Positions 10,334 to 20,445 of a DNA stretch of 36,177 nucleotides are shown here, in pieces. Position 1 is the first letter of the stretch. Each line of letters starts with the position of its first letter. The translations under genes and the position numbers were made by a program. The stretch is taken from NCBI RefSeq assembly GCF_004359215.1, contig NW_027152196.1:36140-72316 (forward strand), read 5' to 3'. Origin of the DNA: Bremia lactucae. Lineage: Eukaryota > Oomycota > Peronosporomycetes > Peronosporales > Peronosporaceae. The notes beneath the pieces are model-generated. The model was not told the origin of the DNA. It worked only from the letters and a program-made list of their open reading frames with translations, and made no database searches.

Positions 10334-11448
10334 ATGGAGAATTCCTTCAGCGATACAGCCGTGGACAAGCGTGAGGAGAGTCCGCAGTATCACGAAGCTC
10401 ATGCACAAGCTTCCTTTTTGGCGCACTTTCCGCATCTCCGTGAGTTCGTCTGCGGTGGCTCTGCGGCTGCAATTAATATTATTGTAACGTTTCCGCCAAA
10501 TAAGGTCATGTTTCGGCAGCAGGTGCGGTGGTCCGTTGTATTTAATGATTATGCTGTGTTGAAGGACCCAATTGCTGTCTATTTTGCTAGTTGTTCGGTC
10601 TAAATACGTGGCAGGCGTTTGACAATGTGCGTAGCGAAGGGTGGCTGATGCTTTACCGTGGCGTGAAGCCCCCACTGCTCCAGGCCATGGTGTCCAAGAG
10701 CATTATGTTTGGCCTGTACAACTACTATGATGAGCTGCTTGTGGAGAAATTTGGAGACCATCAGGGCCTGAGTATGATGGCAGCGGGCATGGCAGGCACG
10801 TCTGAGGCAGTGTTGGCTCCATTTGAGGTGTGTGAGAATATGAGGAGACAAGAGATGAGAGGCCTCGGTTACTGACAATTCCTTTTATATAGCGAGCACA
10901 GACATTGCTTCAAACACCTAAATTTAATCAGAAAATTGCCGGTGCGTACGACGCTATGCTCCATATCAACAAGTACGGGCTGAGAGAGCACTATCGAGGA
11001 CTCTCCGCCATTTTGTGCCGCAATGGACCAGGAAATATACTCTTCTTTGGGCTCAGAGGGCCAGTGAGAGAGACGCTTCCGCGAGGTGATACTGCGACAG
11101 CTATGATGACCAATGACTTTTTATGCGGTGCTATGCTCGGTGCTGTGATTAGCACATTTACGTTTCCTATTAATGGTAAATCTGTGTTGATTAAAGGGGT
11201 GCGTCTGCTTTTACTAATAAGCTTTTTATTTGTACGGACGTTTAGTGGCCCGAACGCGGATGCAGAGTGTGTATGGGCAACCGTTTATAGGGCCATGGGA
11301 GGCACTTCAGCTGACGTACAAAGAGCGCGGGTGTAGCGTAAAGCGGTTGTATCGAGGCGTACAGATGAATTTTTTTCGTTCCCTCGTTTCGTGGGGAATC
11401 ATAAATTCGACATATGAAAAGCTCAAGGCAATCACTTTAGGGAATTGA
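10334..11448 (+). CDS. Mitochondrial carrier, SLC25A51-like (NAD+ importer)
   Basis: Four exons, 10334-10522, 10591-10827, 10893-11175 and 11246-11448, join in frame to 303 residues, the usual carrier length. Introns are 68, 65 and 70 nt, all GT-AG. Three carrier repeats are visible. Repeat 1 has FPPNKVMFRQQ (residues 53-63), repeat 2 has PFERAQTLLQ across intron 2, and repeat 3 has FPINVARTRMQ across intron 3. These degenerate signatures, with FRQQL after repeat 1, GNILFFGLRGPV, and SLVSWGIINSTYE at the end, match the SLC25A51/52 family, whose human member imports NAD+ into the mitochondrial matrix. The protein should sit in the inner membrane with six helices. Substrate is inferred from family resemblance. 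An AATAAA lies at 11454-11459, just past the stop. It is convergent with the MYB gene. Confidence 0.9.
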
Positions 11449-11453
11449 GGTGA

Positions 11454-11459
11454 ATAAAG
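11454..11459 (+). terminator. Possible polyadenylation signal of the carrier gene
   Basis: AATAAA six bases after the stop codon of the carrier. Oomycete genes often lack a strict signal, so the role is plausible but unproven. Confidence 0.35.
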
Positions 11460-11628
11460 TCCATATTATATAAGCTACACGTATACTACGTTGTTTCGAC
11501 GAAGACTATATTTTTTTTAAAGATATTTTTAAATTAGACAATAATTGTTTTAGCAGCAACTTCGCCAGAGAAACATAAGAGTGGGTGTTGTTGTATTACC
11601 TTTTAATTTACAAAAGCAATATTGAATC

Positions 11629-12739
11629 TTAATTTTTACAAATGTATCTGACCTCGGCTTTTGCTCGGCCTGACGTTTCCGTTCGCATGCAACGCCGTTG
11701 GCTAGAGTACCAATGGTTTTTGATCGCGTTCTCGCTCCGCCCCGGCAACCACTTTGCAATCAAAACCCATTGCGTTGAAAATAAATGAATTGCTTTGCTC
11801 AAGGTCTCATCATCCGCAATCGTCCAAGGTGCCTGCCGTGATAACGAAGTCAGCACAGAAGCTCGTAGATCGGCGCAAATTCATCCCTTACCGTACTGAC
11901 TGATGGGTCCAAATGGTTCAGAAATCGTTCGCGACACTGCTTTCCAATCCGACCTGGCAGAAACGCAGCAATCTAGAATTGCTATCACTACATCTTTCTA
12001 CATCGAAATGGCCACTCGACAAACTTACCTTCGTCCACTTACGTCCATGCTCCATAACTTTCTCAATCAATAGTCGGTCTTCACTCGGCGTCCACATTCC
12101 TTTGCCTTTCACCACCTTGTCGTCAACAATTCGGTACCATTGCTGTATACACTGCACGTCAGTACGTCGAGGCAATTGCGAAGCAATAAAGAGCCAATTT
12201 TTCGCTCCGTGTGTTGCCACTAAATTTCGAAGCTTGTCATTCTCAGTCTTTAGCCAACGTTGTGGCAGTGCTTTCCTGATTGTGTACTGCTTGTCCGATT
12301 CCCTTCTGGCCAAAAGAAGACTTCGATTTTTAACACTTGCAGCACTTTTGCCGTCCATCTTTTCAGCTATCTTTGCCCACTTACATCCTATCGTACGCTG
12401 CAATTGTAACAATCTTTCGTCGTCCTCGAAACTCCATGCACTTAATACTGGCAACAGCGACGGAACTAGGTGATTCACATACCTTTCTCGACATCGTTTG
12501 CGATCCCGCAAAGGAAATTGCTTGGCAATTTCACTCCATTTACTTGGGCCGAGTTGATGTACTAGCTTTCTGAGCTTATCGTCTTCCTGGGACGTCCACG
12601 ACGAACGCCGCGGTGAATAGAGTGGTGCCGTCGCGCAACTTTGTGGCGAATCAGGCGGCTCCGATGATGTTTCTTGATTGGCAAGCAGATTCCCTCGTTC
12701 AATCAAAAGGTCGATGCGCTGCCGCTTCGTGGAAGCCAT
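11629..12739 (-). CDS. MYB-like DNA-binding protein with five repeats
   Basis: Three exons (12739-12029, 11972-11892, 11832-11629) join in frame to 331 residues. Introns are 56 and 59 nt. The acceptor at 11973-11974 was chosen over one closer to the next exon because it restores IAAFLPGRIGKQCRERF. Five MYB repeats are visible: about 47-95 (SSWTSQEDDKL to RCRERYVNHL), 100-146 (AWSFEDDERL), 161-209 (RWLKTENDKL, weaker), 214-260 (MWTPSEDRLL to CRERFLNHLDP) and 265-310 (APWTIADDETL to AIKNHWYSSQRR). Repeats 4 and 5 look like the R2R3 DNA-binding pair of c-MYB-type factors. Repeats 1 and 2 look like an extra pair. There is little sequence outside the repeats. Probably a nuclear transcription factor; an SNAPc- or CDC5-like role cannot be excluded. 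Target genes are unknown. Confidence 0.88.
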
Positions 12740-13026
12740 TTTTCCTTAATTTTCAAAATATTTCGTCAGACCACTATAAAGTCTTAATAATTTATATAAA
12801 AAGTTCTGCAACTATTGATTTATAGAGTCCATCCCGTTTTTTAGCTACTGAAACATTGACAAAAAGACCTATCAAAAGACTTCAGAAAATAATTCCAATA
12901 TTGTCCTGTCCAGTACACCAACATATGTCTATTATCTTGAAAAGCCGCACGCCTAAGGGCTCATCCCAGAAGAGACACATCTATTTGCTACACTATGTCC
13001 TCAATGTTAAGGTACTCAAATGTCGC

Positions 13027-15000
13027 TTACGTGATACGATTGCCAATTTGCTCTACGGCTTTTGCTCGTATCGTATGAAGCCTATAAAGCGCCTGGGAGG
13101 CTGTTGGTCGCTTGGTCGCATCTAACGAGACACATGCATGGCCCAGCTCTTTTACGGCTTGCATCGTATCCTTTGAAAACTCAACCTGAAGCTTCCCTGA
13201 GGCCACCAATTGCAAAATTGCGGGCTCGGGCATCTTTCGGCTTAAGTCGTTGGGATCTTTGGCATGCCAGTACGGAATCAAGTGCGTGTCTAGTTCCGAC
13301 AAGACGACTCCAAACGAAAACATGTCGGCCTTGTCATCGTACCGGTCACCAAGCATCACTTCAGGTGCCATCCACAAACACGTACCCACTCCTCCAGTCA
13401 TGGACTCATTCACTCGCTCACGTGACGTACCGAAATCCGTGAGTTTCGCATCTAGATTCTCGTGAAGCAATATGTTCTTGGACTTGAGGTCCCGATGGAT
13501 AATGGGAGGGTCCATTGAATGCATGTACGTAAGTGCGTAAGCAATATGCAGAGCGATCTTAAGTTTGTCGAAATTAAACCCCTTTAAGTACTGTTGCTCC
13601 TCGTAATCACGGAGCAAGGCTTTTAAGTCTCCTCCTGCCACGAACTCTGACACTAGACACATATTAGCCAACGAGTCCCACGCGACTCCAATAAACTTGA
13701 CAATATGAGGGTGTTCCATCGACGCCATAAGCTTGACCTCCGCCAGTAAGTCGACCACATGCAAAAGACTGCGCCGAGTCTCGGGCAACAGCATCTTAAT
13801 GGCGACATGGTGTCCAAGGTACAGACCTGAGTAGACGACTCCAAAGCCTCCTCGACTGAGTACATGAACAATCACGACCTGGTCGCGAGGAATGCGAGCC
13901 GCGACGACGCATTCGTCTTCCCATGGACGATGTGATTTGCTTGATTCTGGAATCATCGACGATCCAAGCTTCAAGGAGCCAGGACGTTGAAATAAAAAGC
14001 TCAAGTTCGAGCGAGCAAGCGATCGCAAAGTCGATTGCTCTCGATACGATAAGAACGTGCTATTGTTATTTGGAAGGAGCGGATGACCACGTTGTGGTTT
14101 CGACAAGTACACTACCTCATCTGTCTCTAACATTGCAACGCTGTCGTGCATCAATTCCGTGAGTCTTGTGGCATGTTCGAGTGTCCGGTTTCTTGATTGC
14201 CATTTCCACGTAACAAGGCCGATAGCACCAAGTAGCACTCCAGCGACAACTAGAATTGCACCAATGGACGAAACGCTGTGGAAGCTCTCGATTGTCTCGA
14301 TGGAATAATGAGGCTCAACGGCTATGCCGGATGACGACGTGTTTAAGGATTTATTGCTGCGAAACGAATGACTCACGTTCGTTCCGATTGCAAACAAACG
14401 GGCTCGGTGGCACGTGTGGGACGCCAATGCATTTAAATCTGGTGGAACGATGGATTGCGGCTGGACGCTGCAGTTGGTGGAAGAAAAGAATTGGACATTG
14501 ACTGCATTATCGTCAATAATGGTGGCAATAATAGAGGTATCGGGCCCTCGTGAAACCGAGGAGATGGTATAAGGCACACAATGAGCCAGATCTTGAAAAG
14601 CGTGGGTTTCAATGTATGTCTCTAGCTTGCAATTTTGGTGTTGAAACTGGTCGACAATGATGTATCTTGCGCCGGTAAAGGCTCCTGCAATGTACTCTCG
14701 CGAGTCCGTGGTCATGTTCATGCATGCTGTATTGTAGTGGTATACAGTGGCTCCAAATTCGACACGAGTGCATGGGTGTGGTGTACAAGTCAATGATGAG
14801 TTGGACACCTGCATACTCAAAGGTACGTCCGTGCACGTACTGTCATCATAGAAGGCTATGGCTTTTGACGCCGCTGCAAACGTACTGGAAATAGCACGAA
14901 GCAATAAAGTGGCCAGCCAAAGAGGCTGGCATTGCAGCAGGGCCATGATCGTTCGAGAATGACCAAGATGCATAAGTATTATTGAACGAAAAGCTTTCAA
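13027..15000 (-). CDS. Receptor-like TKL protein kinase, single-pass membrane
   Basis: Single exon, 657 residues. A hydrophobic signal-like segment lies at about 19-42. The Met at residue 19 (codon 14944-14946) would give a cleaner signal peptide than the first Met, so the true start may be there. Residues 45-240 form a Cys-containing ectodomain with several N-x-S/T sites. A membrane segment lies at about 247-265 (SIGAILVVAGVLLGAIGLV). The kinase domain runs from about 375 to 645: a glycine loop SRGGFGVV (first Gly replaced by Ser382), VAIK with Lys402, Glu421, HRDLKSKN with Asp504, DFG at 522-524 and APE at 545-547. All catalytic residues are present, so it is probably active. The HRDLKSKN and GTCLWMAPEV motifs place it in the TKL group, which is expanded in oomycetes. 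The ligand is unknown, and I recognise no named ectodomain. Confidence 0.92.
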   Translation of the reverse strand: MKAFRSIILMHLGHSRTIMALLQCQPLWLATLLLRAISSTFAAASKAIAFYDDSTCTDVPLSMQVSNSSLTCTPHPCTRVEFGATVYHYNTACMNMTTDSREYIAGAFTGARYIIVDQFQHQNCKLETYIETHAFQDLAHCVPYTISSVSRGPDTSIIATIIDDNAVNVQFFSSTNCSVQPQSIVPPDLNALASHTCHRARLFAIGTNVSHSFRSNKSLNTSSSGIAVEPHYSIETIESFHSVSSIGAILVVAGVLLGAIGLVTWKWQSRNRTLEHATRLTELMHDSVAMLETDEVVYLSKPQRGHPLLPNNNSTFLSYREQSTLRSLARSNLSFLFQRPGSLKLGSSMIPESSKSHRPWEDECVVAARIPRDQVVIVHVLSRGGFGVVYSGLYLGHHVAIKMLLPETRRSLLHVVDLLAEVKLMASMEHPHIVKFIGVAWDSLANMCLVSEFVAGGDLKALLRDYEEQQYLKGFNFDKLKIALHIAYALTYMHSMDPPIIHRDLKSKNILLHENLDAKLTDFGTSRERVNESMTGGVGTCLWMAPEVMLGDRYDDKADMFSFGVVLSELDTHLIPYWHAKDPNDLSRKMPEPAILQLVASGKLQVEFSKDTMQAVKELGHACVSLDATKRPTASQALYRLHTIRAKAVEQIGNRIT

Positions 15001-15113
15001 GCCGACTCTACTTATACTTTTGGCTACTTATGGACCTGCATGGAAGACTCGAGAAACGTGGGATTAGTGTAGCAACGAGCTGGGGGCATCAAAGTGTATC
15101 GTCGTTGTTCTTA

Positions 15114-16271
15114 TTAGTCACAGCGCATCGCGGCTTTGTTGACAATACTTTCAAAGACGTCCCGTGGGAGCATAGCAACACGTTGACCACGCTTTCGTTC
15201 GCGATTAAGCTCGATGCAAAAAGCTCTGGCTTGGTCGTATGTACACGTGACCACATTACCCTATTTAAAAAAATACTAGTGACATAAAAGCTTAAAAACA
15301 ATTAAAAGGCACAGAAGAGCTTACATATCGAGTGAGCTGCTGCTGCTGACGATAATCCATGTAGCTAGTGTAGAAGACGTAATCCCGATGTACGCGCGCC
15401 ACGTCGTCTTTCACTGCCTTCGTATCAACGCTTGTCTGGTGCTGCTGTTGTTTACATCGCTTTGCTTCAATTGCTTTCGCCTTTGAAATGCCATTATACA
15501 GCTTCAGCTTGGCTTTCTCCCCACGTGCTTGAAATTGCTGTTGGATCGATACCATCCCTTGAAACGCATGCAACAGTGCATCATGCACTTGACCTCCAGT
15601 CGTGTCCGACTCGAGCATTCTCAGCGTCGACGCCACGGCTTCCAGCGTCGACATACAGCCCGCCATTGGCTCGCTGCACAATAAGAAGTCCAATCAATCC
15701 CTACGTTTAGATTCACTCCATTCAATTCTTACCGCCTTAGACCGCCATAAATGCTTCGTTGGCTCTCATTGTCAAGGCAAACAAACTGCAGTCGCCTCCC
15801 TCGTCTCGCCCACTCGTTTGCTGCGTTCTCCCAATGCGGCGCGTTTCGGCGCGCAATCTTCTTGGCTTCTTTCCACGTGCCGTCCAGCACGATTAACAGT
15901 ACTCGCTCAGTCTTGCAGTCAATGCGTTTTTTCAATGGCTCTGCATGCTTCGCAGGATACAAGATCATTGCAGCATCAAATTCGCCGTTTTCATTGTACA
16001 GGAGCGCATCGAGCTGCTCATGTTGGCCTGGACCACAGTCGCATGAAGCGTCGACCGTCACGAGCGTCACATTTGCGATCGTCTGGGCCAATACCGGCAC
16101 GGACGAGATCGCCCCGCGTCGTTCCTTTTCATGCTGATGCTGCAGCACCAGTACATGCGTCAAATCGGTCACAAGCGGGACAGACGGCAGCGAGGAGCAA
16201 TAGCAGACGCAAAGTGGGCGATTGCACCGACGACAGGACTCGCGACGACTATCGTTTTCCATGGAGCTCAA
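15114..16271 (-). CDS. DTW-domain tRNA-uridine aminocarboxypropyltransferase
   Basis: Three exons, 16271-15733, 15673-15325 and 15260-15114, join in frame to 344 residues (introns 59 and 64 nt). Exon 1 has a Cys cluster CRRCNRPLCVCYC (residues 13-25) and the family motif DGTW (130-133). The first junction restores YGGLRREPMAGCMSTLEA, the conserved end of the DTW domain. The third exon is a 48-codon frame that starts at a TTTAAATAG acceptor and reads as hydrophilic sequence (DQARAFCIELNRERKRG) ending at TAA. DTW proteins (DTWD1/2 in humans, TapT in E. coli) add the 3-amino-3-carboxypropyl group from SAM to tRNA uridine. The Cys cluster fits the zinc site. Assignment to the DTWD2-like branch is tentative. 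The start lies 69 bp from the uS3 stop on the same strand. Confidence 0.88.
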
Positions 16272-16340
16272 ACTAAGTAATACGATTGAAAAGATGGCGA
16301 TTCAGGAAGAGATAGACGTTCGGATTAATTAAGTTCCTAT

Positions 16341-17090
16341 TTAAGCCGTAGACTGGTACATGGGGTCCACAGGGGCAGGAGACGTGGCCACGGGGGCTAC
16401 AGGCACAATAGGATTCGATGGCTCCACGTATGGGCGGTAAACTTCCTCTTTTGGCTCCATAATCGTGACCACATCATCGAGAGCACGCTTGGGACCGACC
16501 TTGCCCGTAGGGTCATGTGGCAGCATTATCGAGACCTTGACGCCAAGCACTCCCTGACGCATTAGCACGTGACGCACAGCCGTGTCAACGTACTCTTGCG
16601 AGGCATTACCCGTCTTGACCATGTAGCCTTCGTTAAACTTCATGGCCTTGGCACGCTGAGCGCGAAGTTTTCCAGACACAACGACCTGTACACCCTTGGC
16701 TCCTGCCTCCATAATAAAGCGCACGACCGAGTAGCAAGCACGACGAACGGCAAGACCGCCGAGCAGCCGGTACTTAAGCGATTCAGCTTGAGCTTGCGAG
16801 CACAAGCCACGGTTAGCCACACGCTCCGCGTAGAGTTCTACTGCTCCATCGGGAAAGTTAAAACGCTTCTGCACTACAGACGTGAGGGCTCGGATGCGCT
16901 GGCCCTTTTCACCAAGCACCTCCTGCGTTCGAGTGGCGCGGATGATAATTTCAGTGCGCATGGGGGTCACGCGCACCTCGACTCCAGAGTAGCCGTCTCC
17001 GTAGAGTTCACGCTGGAGGAGCTCGTTTAGCTCCGCGTAGAACACACCGTCAGCAACGAATTTGCGCTTCTTAGAGATATTAGCAGCCAT
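16341..17090 (-). CDS. RPS3: 40S ribosomal protein S3 (uS3)
   Basis: Uninterrupted frame of 249 residues, close to the usual eukaryotic length (about 243). The N-terminal segment [18 protein letters not shown], the type II KH domain with its GEKG loop ([15 protein letters not shown]), the segment [18 protein letters not shown], and the C-terminal domain with [19 protein letters not shown] are all typical. The Pro/Val/Ala-rich tail is variable in the family. The protein lies at the mRNA entry channel of the small subunit. No intron lies in the coding part. An intron in the 5' UTR is possible but not shown. It is the most secure call in the window. Confidence 0.98.
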   Translation of the reverse strand: MAANISKKRKFVADGVFYAELNELLQRELYGDGYSGVEVRVTPMRTEIIIRATRTQEVLGEKGQRIRALTSVVQKRFNFPDGAVELYAERVANRGLCSQAQAESLKYRLLGGLAVRRACYSVVRFIMEAGAKGVQVVVSGKLRAQRAKAMKFNEGYMVKTGNASQEYVDTAVRHVLMRQGVLGVKVSIMLPHDPTGKVGPKRALDDVVTIMEPKEEVYRPYVEPSNPIVPVAPVATSPAPVDPMYQSTA

Positions 17091-17398
17091 CTTCCCGTCT
17101 TCACCTGTAGATTCCTGAGTGATTTCGTCGCGATTGGGAGATAGAGGGGGTGGAGCTTGCTATCCAATGATTTTATTACCGGTTCTTAATCTACAATGTT
17201 TTGAGGAGTACATAGTGACCACAACATTGTGAAATATACGGGGAATAATGAGACTCGTTAAAGGTTATCATCTAGGCATAGTTGGCTTTGCATAAACTTT
17301 AACTTTCGTGTTAACTAAATTCGTACCTGTCAGTACTCTACAGTTATATTTTATTGTAAATCCGAGATCAGTCAACTTCGACTAACTTACTACAAACG
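17091..17398. other. Intergenic: uS3 promoter and REV1 3' flank
   Basis: Both genes are on the minus strand, so this 308-bp stretch should hold the uS3 promoter and the REV1 terminator. On the minus strand a CCAAT lies at 17137-17133, about 45 bases upstream of the uS3 start, with a pyrimidine-rich initiator-like stretch just after it. The rest is AT-rich with no coding frame. Confidence 0.35.
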
Positions 17399-20258
17399 CT
17401 ACAGCGGTGCAACTAGTCGCGGTGGCAACACTCCATTAAAGCATCGCTGAATATCCTGATTCACAAGTCCAAGGATGTGATTAAATCCACGCTTCAATTT
17501 ATCATCTAACTCGGTTGAAATGGCTGCATTAGACTTCCGTCGAACGAAACGTAGCATTCGCAACACCTCGTCAAGTGATCGGTTTTCAACCTCGACCAAG
17601 ATGCGCGAATATAGTGCATCAAATGCATTAGAAGGTGCTTGAGTGCTACTGGTCGCCCTGTGCTTATCATCTGCGGAAGTAGCCATTTGAAGACTGTGAA
17701 GAAGGTTTTCAAACAGCATTTTAATCGTTGGTAAGACAACACTAGAGGCTGATGTTTTATGCACTGCTTCATTAATGCCAAGTATGGGCTTCGGAATCAT
17801 AGCAACACGTGAAGTTGAAGTGCGTTTTTTGGCATATCGATCAATTTCTTTTCGTATTTGATACGGAAGGGCATTGTAAACTTCCGAGTCAATTTGGGAC
17901 ATGCGAATGTCATTAAGTGCATTGTCTCTGCCAGATTTCTCTTTGCCCGACGAATGCGCATGACGAGCAAGTTTGCTATTGGACTTGGAGCTAAAAATAT
18001 TACGCGCCCGCTGTTTGCGTCGTAGTGGTGCCTTGCCATTGTGTTTCAGTTGTATATTAGTCGGACGGGGTACATCGTGTTTATAAGAAGCTAAGACCTC
18101 TCTCTGAATGTGTTTTGGCAATTCTTCCAACACCTCCATATTGATTTGAGAAAAAGTGGTGGCCTCAAATTCGTTTGTATTTGTATCCGTATTCGATCCA
18201 GCTCTACTTGCAATTGTTTTTGAAGAAGTACTATTTGAACCGGCTGCATCCTTTGAATTCTGCGCAGAATCTTCCAGCCACGCCGTGAATAGCTGCCCCC
18301 GTCGCTGGTTACCGATCGAAATATCGGAAATCAATTTTGTAGCTTGCACACCAACTCCTCGAAGCTCGTGACTCGGAAAGTCAAATTGCCGAAGAAGCTC
18401 AATGCATGTTTTTCCAATAACGACGTCATCATCTGTTGCTTGAGGTAACACGTGGCTTTTTGAAAAGTTGTCACAAATACCGTGACCCATGAATTTAGAC
18501 GGTTCGATACGGGCGCCTTCTGCGCGTTTTTTTATTAATAGTGTCAAGCATTGGGCCCGCACTTTTAAATTACGAAGCCGCAAGCCAAGTTCCTCGCCAA
18601 GAGCCATCAAGAATACCGTCGCATCGTCCCACTTTTCAAAGCGAATGCCAAAATTCACGACTGCAGAGACACTCTTCCGCATCATGTTAAGCTCCATCGA
18701 TAATGCACGCGTATCAATTCCTCGAGCATAGTTGTAAAGCATTTCACCAAAAGCTTTCCCAACAGACTGTATCAATTCATTTTTTGTCAGTTGCATTAAT
18801 TGCTGCACAGTTTGAATCCCAATAGCTTCAAGCTTTGCAACTGTCACGTGTCCAGCACCGGGTAAATCACGAACAGTACGTGAAAGTAAAAAATTTTCTG
18901 CTTGAGTCAATGTAGCGAGTTGAAAAATTCCATCAGGTTTTGCTTTCGTAGACGAAAGCTTTGCTAAAAGCATATTAAAAGAAACCCCCACGCTCGCAAT
19001 ACAACCAGTCTGCTCGTGAATTTCTTGACGAATCGTCTCAGCCTTCACCATACCATTCGTTTCATGTCCAAATTCAAGAAATGCTTCGTCACAACTTATC
19101 GCTTGCACATAAGGCGTATGAGAGAAAAACACTTTATATATTTGAAACGATACCCGCTGGATCGCATCAAATTGATACGGCAGTACAACTAATTCTGGAC
19201 ACTTTTCTTTTGCAAGTTGCATGTACATCCCTGCACTGACTCCTTTGGCTCGGGCCAAGTAATTGCAAGAAGAAACTTCAGACGATCCAGCCTTGTCCGA
19301 ATGCGCAATAGCAACAGGTACATTCTTTAATTCTGGTTTTCCTCGTACAGCAACTGCCACAAAGAAACAGTCCATATCAACATGTAGAATCACTCGGTTG
19401 TTCGACAATACTGAGGCCTTCGTCACCGCTGGTCCTTTATATGCGGCTTGGAACTCGGCCGCTTTTTGCTGAAACGTAGCTCGCCACGTGCCAATGTGAT
19501 GCAATCGTGACTTCGCGAAATAGTGTCGGACAAAATCAGGGCCATCTTTTGTAGAATTGGTCCGCAATTTAGGCGTTGAGTTTCTATTGCGCACAATACT
19601 TGGGCTCTCAACCATCTGAAACTGATCCTCATCATTATCGTCATTATCGTTACGCTCACTTGCTTCAACTGCAGCGTCTAAGCATATATCGTCATCAGTT
19701 TTTTCAACAGACACCTCGGAATTCGACAAATTCAAAATGCTGCTCTGCGTTGGATCACTCAAGCCTGTGTAAAGGAATCGCTGCAGTGGCAAGAGCTTGT
19801 TCTGCTCAATACTCTGTAGAATCCAGTCTGGATGCACGACAGGCAAAGGTTTTTTAGCTTTCCTACATTCAGCAATCAGTAAAGTTCTTTCCTTCAACTT
19901 CAAGTTGCACCTACTGAAGTTGAAGCAATTTTGACGCTGGCAGATGAGTCGCAATTACGTGCGTTACACGACCTGTATCATAATGCTCAAAGCCTCCACC
20001 ATGCAGCAACATAAGCTGCCGAATTTCCTCCTTGCTGGGTACTGTATACCCGTCCACGTATACATGAACGCCTCGGAAGATGGCTGTGGTGTTGTTGCCA
20101 CAAGGCGAAGAAGACATCGCCGCGGCAAAGCTTTCATTCTGTCCTCTTAACTTTTGGACTTTATGCGACATATACACGTTAAAGCTTCCGTCATGGTGCT
20201 CGCCTACTCTTTTTCTACCAGCGCCATTACCGACGCCATCATCTCCGGACCTCCTCAT
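17399..20258 (-). CDS. REV1: DNA repair protein REV1 (Y-family deoxycytidyl transferase)
   Basis: Two exons, 20258-19915 and 19862-17399, join in frame to 935 residues; the 52-nt intron splits the BRCT domain and joins LLQLQ to KAKKPLPVVHPDWILQSIE. The BRCT domain spans about 60-135 (IFRGVHVYVDGYTVPS). The Y-family polymerase core starts at about 273 with HVDMDCFFVAV (metal ligands Asp277, Asp279) and includes SCDEAF (Asp373, Glu374). Two ubiquitin-binding motifs follow: MEVLEELPKHIQREV at about 690 and SEVYNALPYQIRKEI at about 773. The C-terminal part may be the REV1 interaction domain. REV1 inserts dCMP opposite abasic sites and recruits other translesion polymerases to ubiquitinated PCNA in the nucleus. 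Its start faces GCH1 across 187 bp, so the two genes probably share a divergent promoter region. Confidence 0.95.
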
Positions 20259-20445
20259 TTCGTGGTTTACTAAAACAGATCAGCAGATGTAGCCAATCAC
20301 TCCTCATTCCTTACAAACCCCAAGTCAAAGTCGAAGCCTTCAAGTAGACCTTTTCAGTCAATAAATAATAATTAAATTATCAAGACCAACCATAAAACAT
20401 TTTGCAAAAGGGACAACCGGGTCTGAATAGCCCCTGGCCAGTGCA
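20259..20445 (+). promoter_or_regulatory. Divergent promoter of REV1 and GCH1, with CCAAT and initiator
   Basis: Between the two start codons lie only 187 bp. On the plus strand CCAAT at 20293-20297 is followed at 20304-20310 by TCATTCC, which fits the oomycete initiator pattern (TCATTYY), and then by TTACAAACC. This would place the GCH1 start site about 135 bases upstream of its ATG. I did not find an equivalent on the minus strand for REV1. The assignment is by consensus only. Confidence 0.45.

Noticed and set aside
10199..10675. 158-codon minus-strand frame opposite the carrier gene
   Set aside because: It lies antisense to exons 1 and 2 of a clear mitochondrial carrier and has no domain-like pattern.
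13062..13442. Plus-strand frame opposite the kinase C-lobe
   Set aside because: It overlaps the conserved kinase motifs on the minus strand and has no pattern of its own.
15602..16276. 224-codon plus-strand frame opposite the DTW gene
   Set aside because: It is the shadow of the DTW exons, Ser/Arg/His-rich without any motif.
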